Source: Cyprinodon diabolis
Lineage: Eukaryota; Chordata; Actinopteri; Cyprinodontiformes; Cyprinodontidae
Assembly: GCA_030533445.1 (NCBI GenBank)
Contig: CM060076.1
Coordinates: 8,922,001-8,986,000, forward strand
DNA: 64,000 nt
Reading direction: 5' to 3'
A program made the position numbers and the translations under genes. The notes under the pieces were generated by a model. That model saw only the letters and a program-made list of their open reading frames with translations. It did no database searches and had not been told where the DNA came from. Positions 37,235-50,100 of this stretch are shown here, in pieces (position 1 is the stretch's first letter; every line of letters starts with the position of its first letter).

Positions 37235-37734
37235 CTGGAGAGAAAGGAATTCATCAGTGAGAAGGCAAGACAAAAAAAAATGTTAAACGTGCAAAAAGGA
37301 AAAAAAAAAAAAATTAATCTGATCATCAGGAAAAATAAGTAATACTCTTATTGGTTTTCCTTTCCAACTTTTGCTCCATAAAACATAATATAAATGGAAG
37401 AAATAAAAGTGGAGTTCAATAATAAGGTCTTAATCTCGTTTGACTGTGCTTGTATTTTTTGGAAACAGATGTAGTTACCCAGGATGTAAACAAATAGAAA
37501 AAAAAGATTATGATTGTGTGAATTTACTCACTTATTTCCTCCTATATGTCCTCAGCATTTTAACCTGCTAAAACAGAAAAGCAAGGCTTTATTAACAGAC
37601 ATTATAAACCACTATGATAAGACAGTTGGGTGCCATTCAAGAAGTGTTTCCTGTTTTTGTTACACTGTAATGCTGCGGATCATTACGAGTTTCTCTCATA
37701 GTTAATGGCCTTATTTAGAGTCTCTATACTTTAG

Positions 37735-37825
37735 CTAGCAATTCATCAATTAGAAATTTAGTTGATTATTTCAATAATCGATTAATCAAAATTAACCCGA
37801 TTATTCTGATTCAGCCCCAAGTCCA
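37735..37825. repeat. hAT MITE fragment
   Basis: ttcaataatcgattaatcaa followed by gattcagcccc matches one end of the family seen whole at 59448-59823. The other end is missing. Confidence 0.45.
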
Positions 37826-38044
37826 AATCCACCTGCACCTGTGTGTAAATATAACCATCCTCCTGAATTAACCGATTCGGTTAAACTCATTGTTTTGGAT
37901 TTCAGACAAGGAGCAGTGGGGAATCTTTCCTTTAAAATAACTCCAAGAACTCGATGATTATGATTCATCCATGGGGACAGAAAAACACAAGAACAACGCA
38001 TCCGAGGTAAATGAGGCCGGAAGTTTTTCAGGTCAGCATTAATT

Positions 38045-38515
38045 ACACTCCTGATCAAAATCTTAAGACCAGTCAAAAAATTGCAAGAATTTGCATTTTG
38101 CACTATTGGATCTTAAGAGAATTCAAAGTAGAGCTTCACAACGTTAAAGGAAAAAAATCGGTGCAAGAGACAAGACATTTTTGAGCAGGGAATTTTCTGA
38201 AAACTGCATTTACACTCAAACATAATTTTTTCAGCTGATCAAAAGTTTAAGATCATATTCTTTAAAAGCCAAAAGCTGTGCAAAAATCTGGATTCCATGT
38301 CATTTTCTGTCAAGTCTTTACATTGTCAAGACCTCCTGATTGCAAAAGCAAAATAGCTCACTGACTTTGAACATGGTAGGATTGTTGAGCTGCATAAGCA
38401 AGGCCTCTCACAACGTGCGATCGCTGCTGATGTTGGACGCAGTAAGACAGTCATTTTGCATTTTTTAAATGATCCTGAGGGTTATGGAACAAAAAAAGTC
38501 AAGTGGTAGACCCTT
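38045..38515 (+). pseudogene. 5' half of a Tc1-like transposon
   Basis: It begins cactcctgatcaaaatctta, a known Tc1 inverted-repeat start, and at about 38368 encodes RIVELHKQGLSQRAIAADVG followed by RSKTVILHFLNDPEGYG. That is the first helix-turn-helix of a Tc1 transposase. The frame is lost at a poly(A) slip near 38491, and the catalytic domain is absent here. Confidence 0.75.
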
Positions 38516-39519
38516 TGCTTTTGCCAGTTTATGTGCTGACTCAGACAGAGAGGTGATTCTCAGAGTTTTTATTTTTTTGATAAAGACTGGAGAATGATGA
38601 GCTTCGCTGACCTGCTCTTTTTTTTTTTTGTGATGCTGAAAGAGGACCACTTTTTACTATATCTGTTTTCTGTCCACCTGAACTTTTTTCTTTTAAGAGG
38701 CGATTGATAAACTGCGTTTTCTGTCCGATTTTTTTTTTTTTTTTTTTGCAGGGCTTAAAGAGCATCCTTACTTAATCCACTTTCTTTCCTTTTTTTTTTT
38801 TTCCACAAGTCTGTCCTACTTGCTATATATGCGCTATGCGACTCCAAACCTCACTCTTTCCCTGTGCGATTAACAAATTTTATTTTGGCTTTCCACCCAA
38901 AGTGGATGTGTTTTACTTTGTAGCCATGTCTCTCTTCCTGTCAGACCAATGAAATTGCAGCTGAATTGCTGCGCAGTCTGACTAAATTAGATCTGCAGTC
39001 TATCCAAGTTGGAGCTACACAAACCTCCTGCAGAAAATCATGGGTGTGATCATCCCCACTGAGTTTCCATGAATGCTAAACGCCACAGCCTCATCAGAAA
39101 TGATTTTCTGTGGGGCTCGACGCAAAAATGAAGTTGTGTGTTCTGGCCTTAACACATACAAGGAATTTCTTCACTGCTCACCTCTGAGTCCTGGAGGTGT
39201 ACAGTCTCTTAAGAGAGAGAAGATTACAGCCAACCACCCTATAATGTTATTCTGTAATATTTTGTTTTCCAGCTTTTTATTGTCATTACACTGTCACTAG
39301 TACAAAGCAACAAAATGAACTCTCTGCATTTAAACCATCCCCTTGGGGAGCAGGTGGCTGCTTTGTGAGGCGCCCAGGGAGCATTGCGTGGTTAGGGTCT
39401 TTTCTCAGGGACCCAGAGTGGCAGTCTGTGGGAATATCCGTCTAATATTGGATGGGACCATGAATTGTGTTCTTTTACAGAAAAACTTTAAGGACAACAT
39501 TTGTCAACTTAGATTAGAC
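38516..39519. other. Intergenic stretch between two Tc1 pieces
   Basis: It contains long T runs (19 T at 38729-38747) and no recognised gene. It may be later insertion between the two Tc1 halves or unrelated sequence. Confidence 0.35.
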
Positions 39520-39725
39520 TTAGTTGGTTTATGCAGCAGCAAAACGATCCAAAGCAAACCAGAAACACATCTATAATGGCTAAAAATAAAAAATTAGGAA
39601 ATGAAGGTTTTGTGGTGACTTTGCTAAAGTTTGGACTAGGCGGTCTGTGATGTTGCAGCATTATTTAAAAACAGGCTGAAAAACCCTCTGAAGTGGCTGA
39701 GTTCCAATAATTTTGCAAATCAAGT
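39520..39725 (+). pseudogene. 3' Tc1-like transposase relic
   Basis: agcagcaaaacgatccaaag encodes QQNDPKQ, the second catalytic aspartate block of Tc1 (QQDNDPKH), and tggctgagttccaataattt is the usual C-terminal region. Frames are broken. It may belong to the same insertion as the N-terminal piece at 38045-38515. Confidence 0.6.
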
Positions 39726-40837
39726 CACCACATGAGCTCAATGGCAGTTGTTGCTGGAAAATGTGGGACAACCAGTCATTAGACAATTACTTTGACGTGT
39801 ATGGGATTGTTTTTTCTTAACTTCTTTATTGAAAATATGATTTGAAAATTTTGTATTTAGTGCAGTTAGTTTTCTCTGATAATAGAACTTGTTTGCTGGT
39901 GAAAATTTAGTAACCTTATAAGTTATGAGGTGAAAAAAGCAATAACAGAAGACTTTTAGAGGTAAGAAAAAAACGATCCTGCTGATCATCTGAACTGCAG
40001 CCTCTGGCTGTCTGTTTATTCAGGGATTGTGGAATAGAACGGTAGGTTAGCATCGTAATGAACGTCAACTTGGAGCAGACGAGGAAGGGGGCTGTCCCTT
40101 TTTTCAAAAGGAGGGGCTCCATATAGGATGGCTAATGAGACGGCATGTTAACGAAGCTTATAACAGACAGAGCAAAGGGAAGCGCTTAGAGACAGAACCT
40201 GAGCTCTATAAAGGCCCAGTGAAGAGATGAATATTGAAAGAACTGATTTTTAAACATGTAAAAGAAACCAGGAGAAAAGAAAATATTGTGGTGTCAATCA
40301 AAAGTAGAACTGTATTTTAGATTTTAAAGAAAAATACAAGTGGCATTAACACAGGGCACTATTTTATGACACTTTTTCCCGAAATTTAGCCACATCCAGA
40401 ACATTATATGTTATTATATGTGTATTAAATGTGCTAATAAAAAGGCTCTGCAGAGGAAGTCCGTCAGAGAGTAGTGAGTTGGGTGTAGCTCTCTCCTTCT
40501 GCAGAAGCTGTTAAAAATCCCTTTTCTGTGTGGACTTGGTTTCTCTTTTACGAACCTGCATTTTTGAACCCAACAATATGCCATCACGGATTTGAGGGTT
40601 TTAGAAAACCGGATACGCAATCATCAAAAATTCATGGTCTTTCTCATCCACTCTGGCATTTTTAATAATATGGTTAGTAAAACTAGAGTTCAACAAAGTG
40701 CTGCTGAGATTAGTGTTATTCAACTAAACCCCCCTCCCCTTTTAAGTAGTTTTCACTGCAAAATAATTTTCCCTCCCAGATGTCAGATTTAGCTGGAACC
40801 TGTCTGCATCTAATGCTTAAATATCAATCTGTTTTGA

Positions 40838-40912
40838 AATGCTGTAAAGCATTTTGGATTCCAACTGGCAGTACAGAAAGCACTCTATAAATTAAGTATG
40901 ATTGATGGATCT
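40838..40912 (+). repeat. LINE 3' tail fragment
   Basis: tgctgtaaagcattttggat and agcactctataaattaagta resemble the tgtaaagcactttg...gctatataaat end of fish LINEs. Confidence 0.5.
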
Positions 40913-40954
40913 CTTCTTGTACTGTAACAGAGTATATGAGGTTTGGAAATACAA

Positions 40955-41035
40955 AAGAGCGACAGAGGACAGAAAAGAAAGACAGCAGGAAGAAAGGTTA
41001 GAAGGAAGGAAACAAGGAAGAAAAGGAATAGTAGG
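40955..41035 (+). repeat. Purine-rich GGAA/GAAA tract
   Basis: Imperfect ggaagaaagg/aaggaagg units over about 80 bp, just downstream of the dtnb stop codon on the opposite strand. Confidence 0.6.
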
Positions 41036-41090
41036 GAGTATTTTTTTCTGTAGACTGTACAGGAACCCTGAGCGGAATGAAAACTGAAGC

Positions 41091-41182
41091 CTAAGTTATT
41101 AAGAAGGAAGAAATAACCAAAATAATTAACAAACCTCTGTCCTTCCCATCCAGCAACCTCTCCTCTTCCTCTCGACCTTCAT
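41091..41182 (-). CDS. dtnb: dtnb exon 18 (last placed coding exon)
   Basis: The acceptor ccccgaacag precedes [17 protein letters not shown], matching the end of human DTNB (EEGAEEEEEKMQNGKDRG). Reading on gives [13 protein letters not shown] and a TAG at 41093-41091. Alternatively a weak donor, GACAGAG|gtttgt, at 41135/41134 would splice to a downstream exon. The match to human ends at DRG, so the hydrophobic 13-residue extension is suspicious. Confidence 0.65.
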
Positions 41183-44100
41183 CTGTTCGGGGTAAAGTGT
41201 TCATACGTTAAACAGCGTAAATGGAAACAACCCACAGGACAATACTGGAACAAAACCTTGTTTTCTTTTTTAAATCATCATAAAGCATTTTAAAAAACTG
41301 GAGGTTATGTACCAGAGTGGAGCTCTCTGACCAGCGAGGACACGGTGTTGGTGATGGAGTCTGCTGCTACCAGAAGGTCGTTCCGCAGGTTTCTCCTCGG
41401 ACCTAGAAACAACAAAACATTTACAAATCCAGAAAAGTACAAAGAAAACTGGGTTAACAACCTTTAACTAAGAAAGTATCATCCCAAAAACATTTGTTTA
41501 ATCTTTAATAATAAACTTGTTTGGACAAAAAGGAACTTTTGGGCTTTGTCAGAAAACTGAACGTAGGTTTTTCATCAAACTAATGATCCACTTCAGCACA
41601 GAAATGGTCTAGAAATTGAAAAAAAAACTGTAACAGCAATATAAACTGAGTAGAAAACTTTAGGAGCTAGAGAGAAAAAAGTTGAACCTGGAACCTCAAA
41701 GAACCGGGCTGATGGCCCAAACTGAGGTGGTCAAAGATCTATGCATTTTTCAAGCAAATTTAACTTCTATTTGCTTATTTTTATGTCCAAATAGAATAAA
41801 AACTACCAGTGCTGCTCTTAATAATTCCTGTTCTGTAATGGTTGAAATCTTATTTTAATTTGGGTTTTCTTTGAAATCATAGATATTTAGATTAGATTAG
41901 ATTAGCTTTATTGATCTCACAGCAGATACATTCACTGGTCACATATTGGCATAGTAATTAAAGAAGGTGCAAACAAGGAGGAAAAGGTGAATTAGGAATA
42001 AAAATAAATAAAAAAATAAAAAAAGAATTTTCCATCCATAAATAAATGTTCTATATTTTTCCAGTGACTCCGTAGAAACACCACAATAACCAGTGATGTT
42101 ACCCACAATAAGGGCTGATTTACTGTAAAATACAGATGGAGGAATTTATGTCAGTCCTGGAGGACCCCCCCAATCTTACCTTGAGCAAAAGCTTCCTGCA
42201 CATCACCGCCCACCCCAGCCAGGGAGTCTTGAGGAAGGTACATGTGGGCCTGAGGAGACGCGGCGCTTACTGAGCGAACGGGTGACGGGCTCGGTCGGGA
42301 CGGGGAGGTGTGAGAAGAACCGGCTGCCTGAGCCTGTGAGACCAGATAGCAGATCATGCCATGCAATTAATTGTGTAGCACAGAAACTAAACACTAGTGA
42401 AACAGAACCTAGGTCATAGTTAGAAAACTAAAGCTACACCTACAGATGCAGCTCAATAAGCCGTAAAGTCACAGAATAGTTTAATCATTTCAGTAATTCA
42501 AATTAAACAGGAAATGTAATATTCATTACACACATAGTGATTCCTTTGATGATGATGATTTACAGATAATAAAATCTCCAAATTCCCTGAACACTTTAGC
42601 AAAGAAGTATCAGTTTTAATCTCATCTGCATTTGAGGACTGAAGATTTAAATCAGTCCCTCCTGAAAAATTTCCACCTAAGAAAGCACAAACATATCTGA
42701 AAACATGGCACCTTAAGCTCTTAATTAGAGGGATTCCAGTGAATTCAGCAGCAAATAAGCAGCCATTATTATCTACAAGAACATACACAACCTGTGCAGA
42801 GTGGTGGCAAAATTAGACCGGTCTCGGATGATGTCATACACGCGCCGCTTTGTTTTTAAAAAATATAAATATAAAAAATATAACCGCGGATGTCTGGGGG
42901 ACAGTGATTCGCCTACATGTTATGAATGCTGGCGTACCATAATGGATAAATTATGGACAGTTTAGTTTGTGCCTTCAAGTTCTACTCATATGGGTGAGTA
43001 GAACATGATGTAATAACGTAAAATCAAGGGCACAATGTAAAAAAAAAATGGCGTTCCCCTTTAAAACAATACAATTACTCTTTAAATTAACAAGAACAAG
43101 CAACAAATACAGCTTATCTACACTCGGTGTGCGCCGAATTGATTATAGTAAAAGCTTTAGCTGTTCTAAAATACATAGGAGGAGTTATCTTTGTCTGACT
43201 TCTGTTTTTATCATTGTTTGCTGTTTTTTGGACAACCTGCAAATGCTCTTCAAATCTCCTCTGGGCTTTATTTCACCGGGGAGCAGAGGCAGTACACTAA
43301 TACACTGGGAAGAAGTCACTGAATCTTACTTCAGTTTGACAAGAGGATTATGGATCATTCATTCCATCCCTTTTACCTCGAAGCCAAAGTAAAGCCGGGC
43401 ATACACTGTGCAATACAGCTCAAACTGTACGATGAAACCGCAGGGTTTTAAAAGTTCACAGCTCACAATGCATGTTCTCACGCTGTGCAGCTCGACGCTC
43501 TGATGCGATCTACCTGCTCACACTGTACGTCCTAAAACCACAGGTCGGACAGAGATGGAGTTGCTCTGACTCGTCAATCTCGAAGACACACAGTGTGTGC
43601 CCGGCTTAAGATGCTTCTAAGGTTGTCTGTGGTTCTGGAGAAGAGTAAAACAAGAAATGTAAACAACTGAGGCCCATTTTTCTGTTTTGCTGGTTTTTAA
43701 GTCTCTGACTTCAGCTGCAGTTCACGCAGCGGATATCTAGATCCTTTGCATCTTTTTCTACACCCAGTTTTCCTTCCACTTAACTTTCCATTAGAGAGAC
43801 AACTCTTTCAGCAACCATCTTATATGACTTCCTGTCCTCGTAAAGGGTGCTAATGACTGTCAGCAGTCTCTGTTCTTTAATACCGGTTTTTTAAGCTTGA
43901 ATTATTAAAAGAAATAAAACCCATGAAACATATGTGTGTAATGAATGAAACTCACTGAAATGCAGCTTTATCTCCTTAGACAACGGCTTAATTTCAAATT
44001 AAGTATGGGATCAGAGTCCCACTTTTATTTAAGCGTTTATCAGAGAAAACAGGCATAAACTTACTGCCTGTCGCTGTTCCTCATCCTACAGGGCCACATC

Positions 44101-47100
44101 AATGGCCGCCAGACACAGACAGGGAAAAAATAGGATGGAAAAGGACAGGTCAAACAATCAGAACTCAAAAAGGTGAAACTATAAAAAGGAGGAAAAAGAA
44201 GTGAAGAGGGTGTTACAGGAAGGAGAAACATGGAGAAACGGAGAAGCAGGAAAGCTTTGTCCTCTAAAACCTGACAGAGTGACATCATGAGCTCTTTATT
44301 TAGATTGCGTGTCACCTTGAGCAGCTTCATCAGCCCCTCCAGCTGTACCATCAGCTCCCTCCTGCTTTCTTGCAAGGATGACATCCTCTTCTCCAGTTCA
44401 TCTTTCCTCTGTCTGGAACACACAAACCAAAACCCCATTACTGTCTCAGGAATAAATAACTTCAGCACAGAGTCACTGAGGGCAGACTCTGAAAGACCCA
44501 AACAAGAAAAGAAAACAAATTTGAAACAAGACTAAAAACAAGCCTGAACTTCATTCCAACTCTTTAAAATCCCCCCTTTTTTTATTACTTAAAAGTAAAT
44601 GAATGGATAGAAAAAAAAACTACTTTGATTAATATAAAACAAGACTAATTGTCCATATTAGCTACTGTACAGTCAGCCTCAATGAAGGAGAAGCCTGCAT
44701 GAGAGTTTTGCTGTGGGAAAAATAAAATCCTGACATTATGGGTTGTGAGCTTGGATTAACGGAGATCAAAGGACAGGGGAAACGTTAGGCTTCAAATCCC
44801 CAGCAGTGTCTAAAGCACACATTTTCTACCCTGGGCGTGAATGGCTACAGAAAATGAGCACAAACGGGCAGGAAAAGCCTGAAGTAGACTGGAAATGCAA
44901 AGGTTAGACAGACATCTTCAACCTTCCTCACTTTGTACTGACTAAACACCTTGTGGAGCAAATCATTTTCTTAAAAAAAAAAAAAAAAAAAAAAAAAGAA
45001 AAATCAATAAAACAAACACTGACTGTCAAAGCAGGACTTTCTGCACAATGCAAAAATATTGATTTACATACACAACACATAAGCCAGTTTTTGCTTACAA
45101 TTTTAGCCGATAATAAAGATGATCAGCCAATGTAGGAAATATTTTTACCCTTAAGAAAAGATAAGGTTATTTCTATTCATAAAATAAGGTGTGCATAGAA
45201 GAGGAAGTAGAGAAGTTTTTTTTTTACCTTCAATGTTAATCATCTTATTCTAATGGCAAATTATCATACCTGCTCAATCAAGGGAATAAAAGCTTATTTC
45301 ATGGGAAAAATACATTTTATTTCCGTTTTTGCAGTGCAACGATGATGGTATTAAAGCAGCAGAATATTTTATTTTAACCATAATAACTTCCATTCTTATT
45401 TAAATAAATTAACAAATAAAAAAAGAAGAATTTAAGATTCATAAACACTCCAACAATCGCCATTTCAGGGGTTTTAGCAATCCCCTAAATTGAATTTCTT
45501 TGCAAACCCTTTGAGTTGTCCTACTGAAATGTGCTGCATAAAAAATCTTTCCTTGCTTATAAAAACCATAAAATTTCTTCTATATAATTTATTATTTAAC
45601 ACAGTAATTGAATCTTCAAAACAACAAAAAAAGACTTTGGATATCTGGATATTACTACCTTAAGAAGATATTAGAGGAAGATTAGCATAAACTTGGGGTA
45701 TAAATGATAGGGTTCCCACATATTCCCTATTCCAGAATAAAATCTGGTAATAGTTTTCTAGTTATATTTATTATAAATATACAGGAAGCCACTAAAACAT
45801 TCCTTTTGGTCTAAGTTATAGACCATATAACAGAGTAACATTAATCAGAAACTAGTAACAGAAAATGAAAAGAATAGTAGAATATAAACATTTAAGTTGC
45901 AGAAAATCTTTTTCTTTAATCTTAGAATATTAAATCATTTTATTAACCTACAATGGGGAAATTATTTAAACTTCTACTTATATTCTAAAACATAAGTATT
46001 TAAGTTCTGCATACCAATTGTACATTTTAATATACCTGACTGAAATTGAAAAACAATAATAGAAAACGTCATGCTTTACAAGATGGTAAAAAGGGAAAAT
46101 ATTATGAACAGGTGACACCACTTCAGACGTTGAAAAACAAACAAACTGTAATTGGGCGCCCCCTTGTGGTATACTGATCATTTAGTCAAAAAAAGCTACA
46201 AGTTCATCAAGTGTGGAGAAAAAAAAAAGTCTACCTCAATTTTAAAAGATTTTCTGGAAAGACCTTAATATCATGGAAGCTTAGATTAATTTATCAAAAG
46301 TCTTGCAAAAATAAAAGGTTAATGTGGTAGAGTTTTGTTTTTTTCCCCATTAGATGTCCACCAACCACCTCTGCTGCTTTCTTTCTTTCTTTATTTTATT
46401 TATTTTTCTAACCAAAATAATGTTTTTGTTTTTTAGGAAAATCCACCATCTGCCACTGCCATCTGCCCCAAGCAACTCTCCCTCTGGGATAAAAAACACA
46501 ACAAAACTTTAGCCAATTTTCACTTAAGGATGAAAAATGACATTCCCTGACATAGAATAAAGATTTTGCTCTGCTTAAAATGTAAAAAAAAAAATTTAGG
46601 TGTAAAATAAAAATACATATCAATTACAGTTATATAGTGTCATCAAGGCAAGTGCTGGTGTTTACCTGAGCACCCGAAGCTCAGCCAGCAGAGCTGGGTT
46701 GGTGCTGCCCCTCTCTGGGCTCGGCTGACACGCTGCGTCATGCTCTGCACGGAGACGCTTGATTTCTGCCAAGATCTCTCTGGGAAATAAAAAAAAAAAC
46801 ATGTTAGTCAGCATAGGACAGGTTTACATACACATGCCTCTAGTTTTTATTTTTTTCCATAATAGTATCAAAACAGGCTGTGAACTTGGGGTAGCAGACA
46901 TTATTACTTGCATGACGGGGAGGGGGGATATCAACACTGAGAACTGAGAAGAGATTATCTTGGAAGTCATGATCAGGGCTTATACATCTCATTTTCTCCA
47001 TTGTTGAGACCTAAAGTTTTCATACCCCAGGCAGATTTTATGTTTCTTCTAACTTCAAGTAATGTTAAAATTTTTATGTGGTGAGTCCAAACTTTTCTTT

Positions 47101-50100
47101 GGACCTTAAATAAGTTTGACTTCACATCTTTGGCACACATTGTGAAAGGTTTTGTCATCCCTGTGATTGAGAATCTGTGGAGGGAGCTAAAGATTAGGGT
47201 TGTGGCAACCAGGTCATCCGAACACAGACTTGAACATCATCACCAAACATATATTTAAAAAAAATCAATTGTATCCATAAGGAGAGTTTTATCTCTGCAA
47301 TAAGAGAAGACGACTAATTTACAATTCAGAAGGGTATATAAATATGTTTTTTACATGCAATCAAAGAATAGAAATATGATAAAAAGAGTATGATTATGTT
47401 TTTAAAAAAACTGATTCTCCTTTTATATTGTCTTATATCCTCCTTTTATCTCATTTACCATCAGGAACAAATAACTTTATATGTAAATCTGCCAGGGGGT
47501 GAATAGTTTTGGCTTCAACTGACCGAACTTTAGGCTTTTATTTGTGACATATTTTGAAACCAGGAATTCTTTGCCTTCTAATTAACATTGCTACTCTGTG
47601 TTGATCTATAATGAAATCAAAAGACAAACGGTGAAGTTTGTGGTTTTACTGAAACAAAGGGTGAAAAGCTTAAGAGAAATTTGTGTTTTTGAAAGAATGT
47701 GAACACATCTGTACCTGTTTTTACACTCCAGCTGAGCAATGAGCTCCCTCTTCTGTTTGTTAACATCGAAGTTGATGCTCCTTGTTGGAATCATCTAAAA
47801 CAAGCACAAAGCCTGTTCATTTCCTCCGGTAAACCAAGAAAAAAAAAAAGGACTAAAACTTTCTATGAATGCATTTTTTTTTTTAACAAACTGGTCTTCC
47901 ACTCACTCCTGTGCTCTCCGTCTCTGCCAGTCGTGATGTGTAGCGAGCGATCAGTTTGTGCTCCTCATCTTGCCTGTTGGGGCTGTCTACACCACTGAAA
48001 CACACAAATATTTGGATGCTAAATATGGCACAAAGGAATACCATCCATGTAGAAGTGCATAAAAAAGTTCAACTAAGGTAGAATAAAATAACCTCTCACA
48101 GGAACAGCTGTTGGCACTGTTGCCCTTCATTAAGACGTTCCTGGGGATATATCAAGGAGTTTGCATGGTCTCACTTTGCATTCATGTGTTCTTTCTGGGT
48201 ACTCCGGCTTCCTCTCACAAGTTACAAACCAAGACTGTTATTGTTAATATATCGATCACTCTTAACTGCCCTTCAAAATGCGGATCTGTTTGCATGTTAG
48301 CTGAGTGAAGGACTGGCTCTCCCCTGATGAAGGCTGAGGACGGCATCCATCCATATATTAAAGCACAACTTTTCATTCCTCAAACCTATAAGCTATTTTA
48401 TTTTGTTTATGCATGTCTGTTTTCATTAGGCAAGTGAGAAGTTAAAACTTGTCACCCTGATTATCATCTGGATCCTGATCACAGTCATTATTAAAGTTGT
48501 TTCTCAGCATTTAAAATGTTCTCTCATTACCAGAATTTTGTCCCTTCCTTGGCACCTTAGAAGTGGATTACATTCTGCCTGAAGCCTTTAGACACTTAAT
48601 AATAGCTCAGAAAAAACAATTTGAATGTTTTTCTCAAATTAAAAGAATAAGTAAATTTTTAGACTTCATTAGTTCTTTTGATCTTCCATAAACCTGGACC
48701 CACCATTCTGCATGTTTTAGGTTTTCTTCTGCTGTTGCATACTTTACTTGACTTTAATGAACCAGTGATTGACAAGTTTTTAAAGGCACTCACCATAGAA
48801 AACCGTATCTATATATCCATCTACGTACAGGATAATATTGACATCTACACTCACCGGCCACTTTATTAGGTACCCCATGCTAGTAAAGGGTTGGACCCCC
48901 TTTTGCCTTCAGAGCTGCCTCAATTCTTCGTGGCATAGATTCAACAATGTGCTGGAAGCATTCCTCAGGGAGTTTGATCCATATTGACATGATGGCATCA
49001 CACAGTTGCCGCAGATTTGTCGGCTGCACATCCATGATGCGAATCTCCCGTTCCACCACATCCCAAAGATGCTCTATTGGATTGAGATCTGGTGACTGTG
49101 GAGGCCATTTGAGTACAGTGAACTCATTGTCATGTTCAAGAAACCAGTCTGAGATGATTCCAGCTTTATGACATGGCGCATTATCCTGCTGAAAGTAGCC
49201 ATCAGAAGTTGGGTACATTGTGGTCATAAAGGGATGGACATGGTCAGCAACAATACTCAGGTAGGCTGTGGCGTTGCAACGATGCTCAATTGGTACCAAG
49301 GGGCCCAAAGAGCGCCAAGAAAATATTCCCCACACCATGACACCACCACCACCAGCCTGAACCGTTGATACAAAGCAGGATGGATCCATGCTTTCATGTT
49401 GCAGACGCCAAATTCTGACCCTACCATCCGAATGTCGCAGCAGAAACCGAGACTCATCAGACCAGGCAACGTTTTTCCAATCTTCTATTGTCCAATTTCG
49501 ATGAGCTTGTGCAAATTGTAGCCTCAGTTTCCTGTTCTTAGCTGAAAGGATTGGCACCCGGTGTGGTCTTCTGCTGCTGTAGCCCATCTGCCTCAAAGTT
49601 CGACGTACTGAGCGTTCAGAGATGCTCTTCTGCCCACCTTGGTTGTAACGGGTGGTTATTTGAGTCACTGTTGCCCTTCTATCAGCTCGAAGCAGTCTGG
49701 CCATTCTCCTCTGACCTCTAGCATCAACAAGGCATTTCCGCCCACAGAACTGCCGCTCACTGGATGTTTTTTCTTTTTCGGACCATTCTCTGTAAACTCT
49801 AGAGATGGTTGTGCGTGAAAATCCCAGTAGATCAGCAGTTTCTGAAATACTCAGACCAGCCCTTCTGGCACCAACAATCATGCCACATTCAAAGTCACTC
49901 AAATCACCTTTCTTCCCCATACTGATGCTCGGTTTGAACTGCAGGAGATTGTCTTGACCATGTCTACATGCCTAAATGCACTTAGTTGCTGCCATGTGAT
50001 TGGCTGCTTAGAAATTAAGTGTTAACGAGCAGCTGGACAGGTGTACCTAATAAAGTGTCCGGTGAGTGTATAACTGCCTTTTCTTAGCTGATCTCCAATG

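Noticed and set aside
43048..43392. A 114-codon plus-strand frame in a dtnb intron
   Set aside because: No recognised domain, no exon borders, opposite strand to the gene, ordinary composition.
44061..44501. A 146-codon minus-strand frame as a separate gene
   Set aside because: Its useful part is dtnb exon 14; the rest reads through introns on both sides.
48947..49469. Other open frames within the Tc1-type element
   Set aside because: They are shadows of the transposase frame in other phases.
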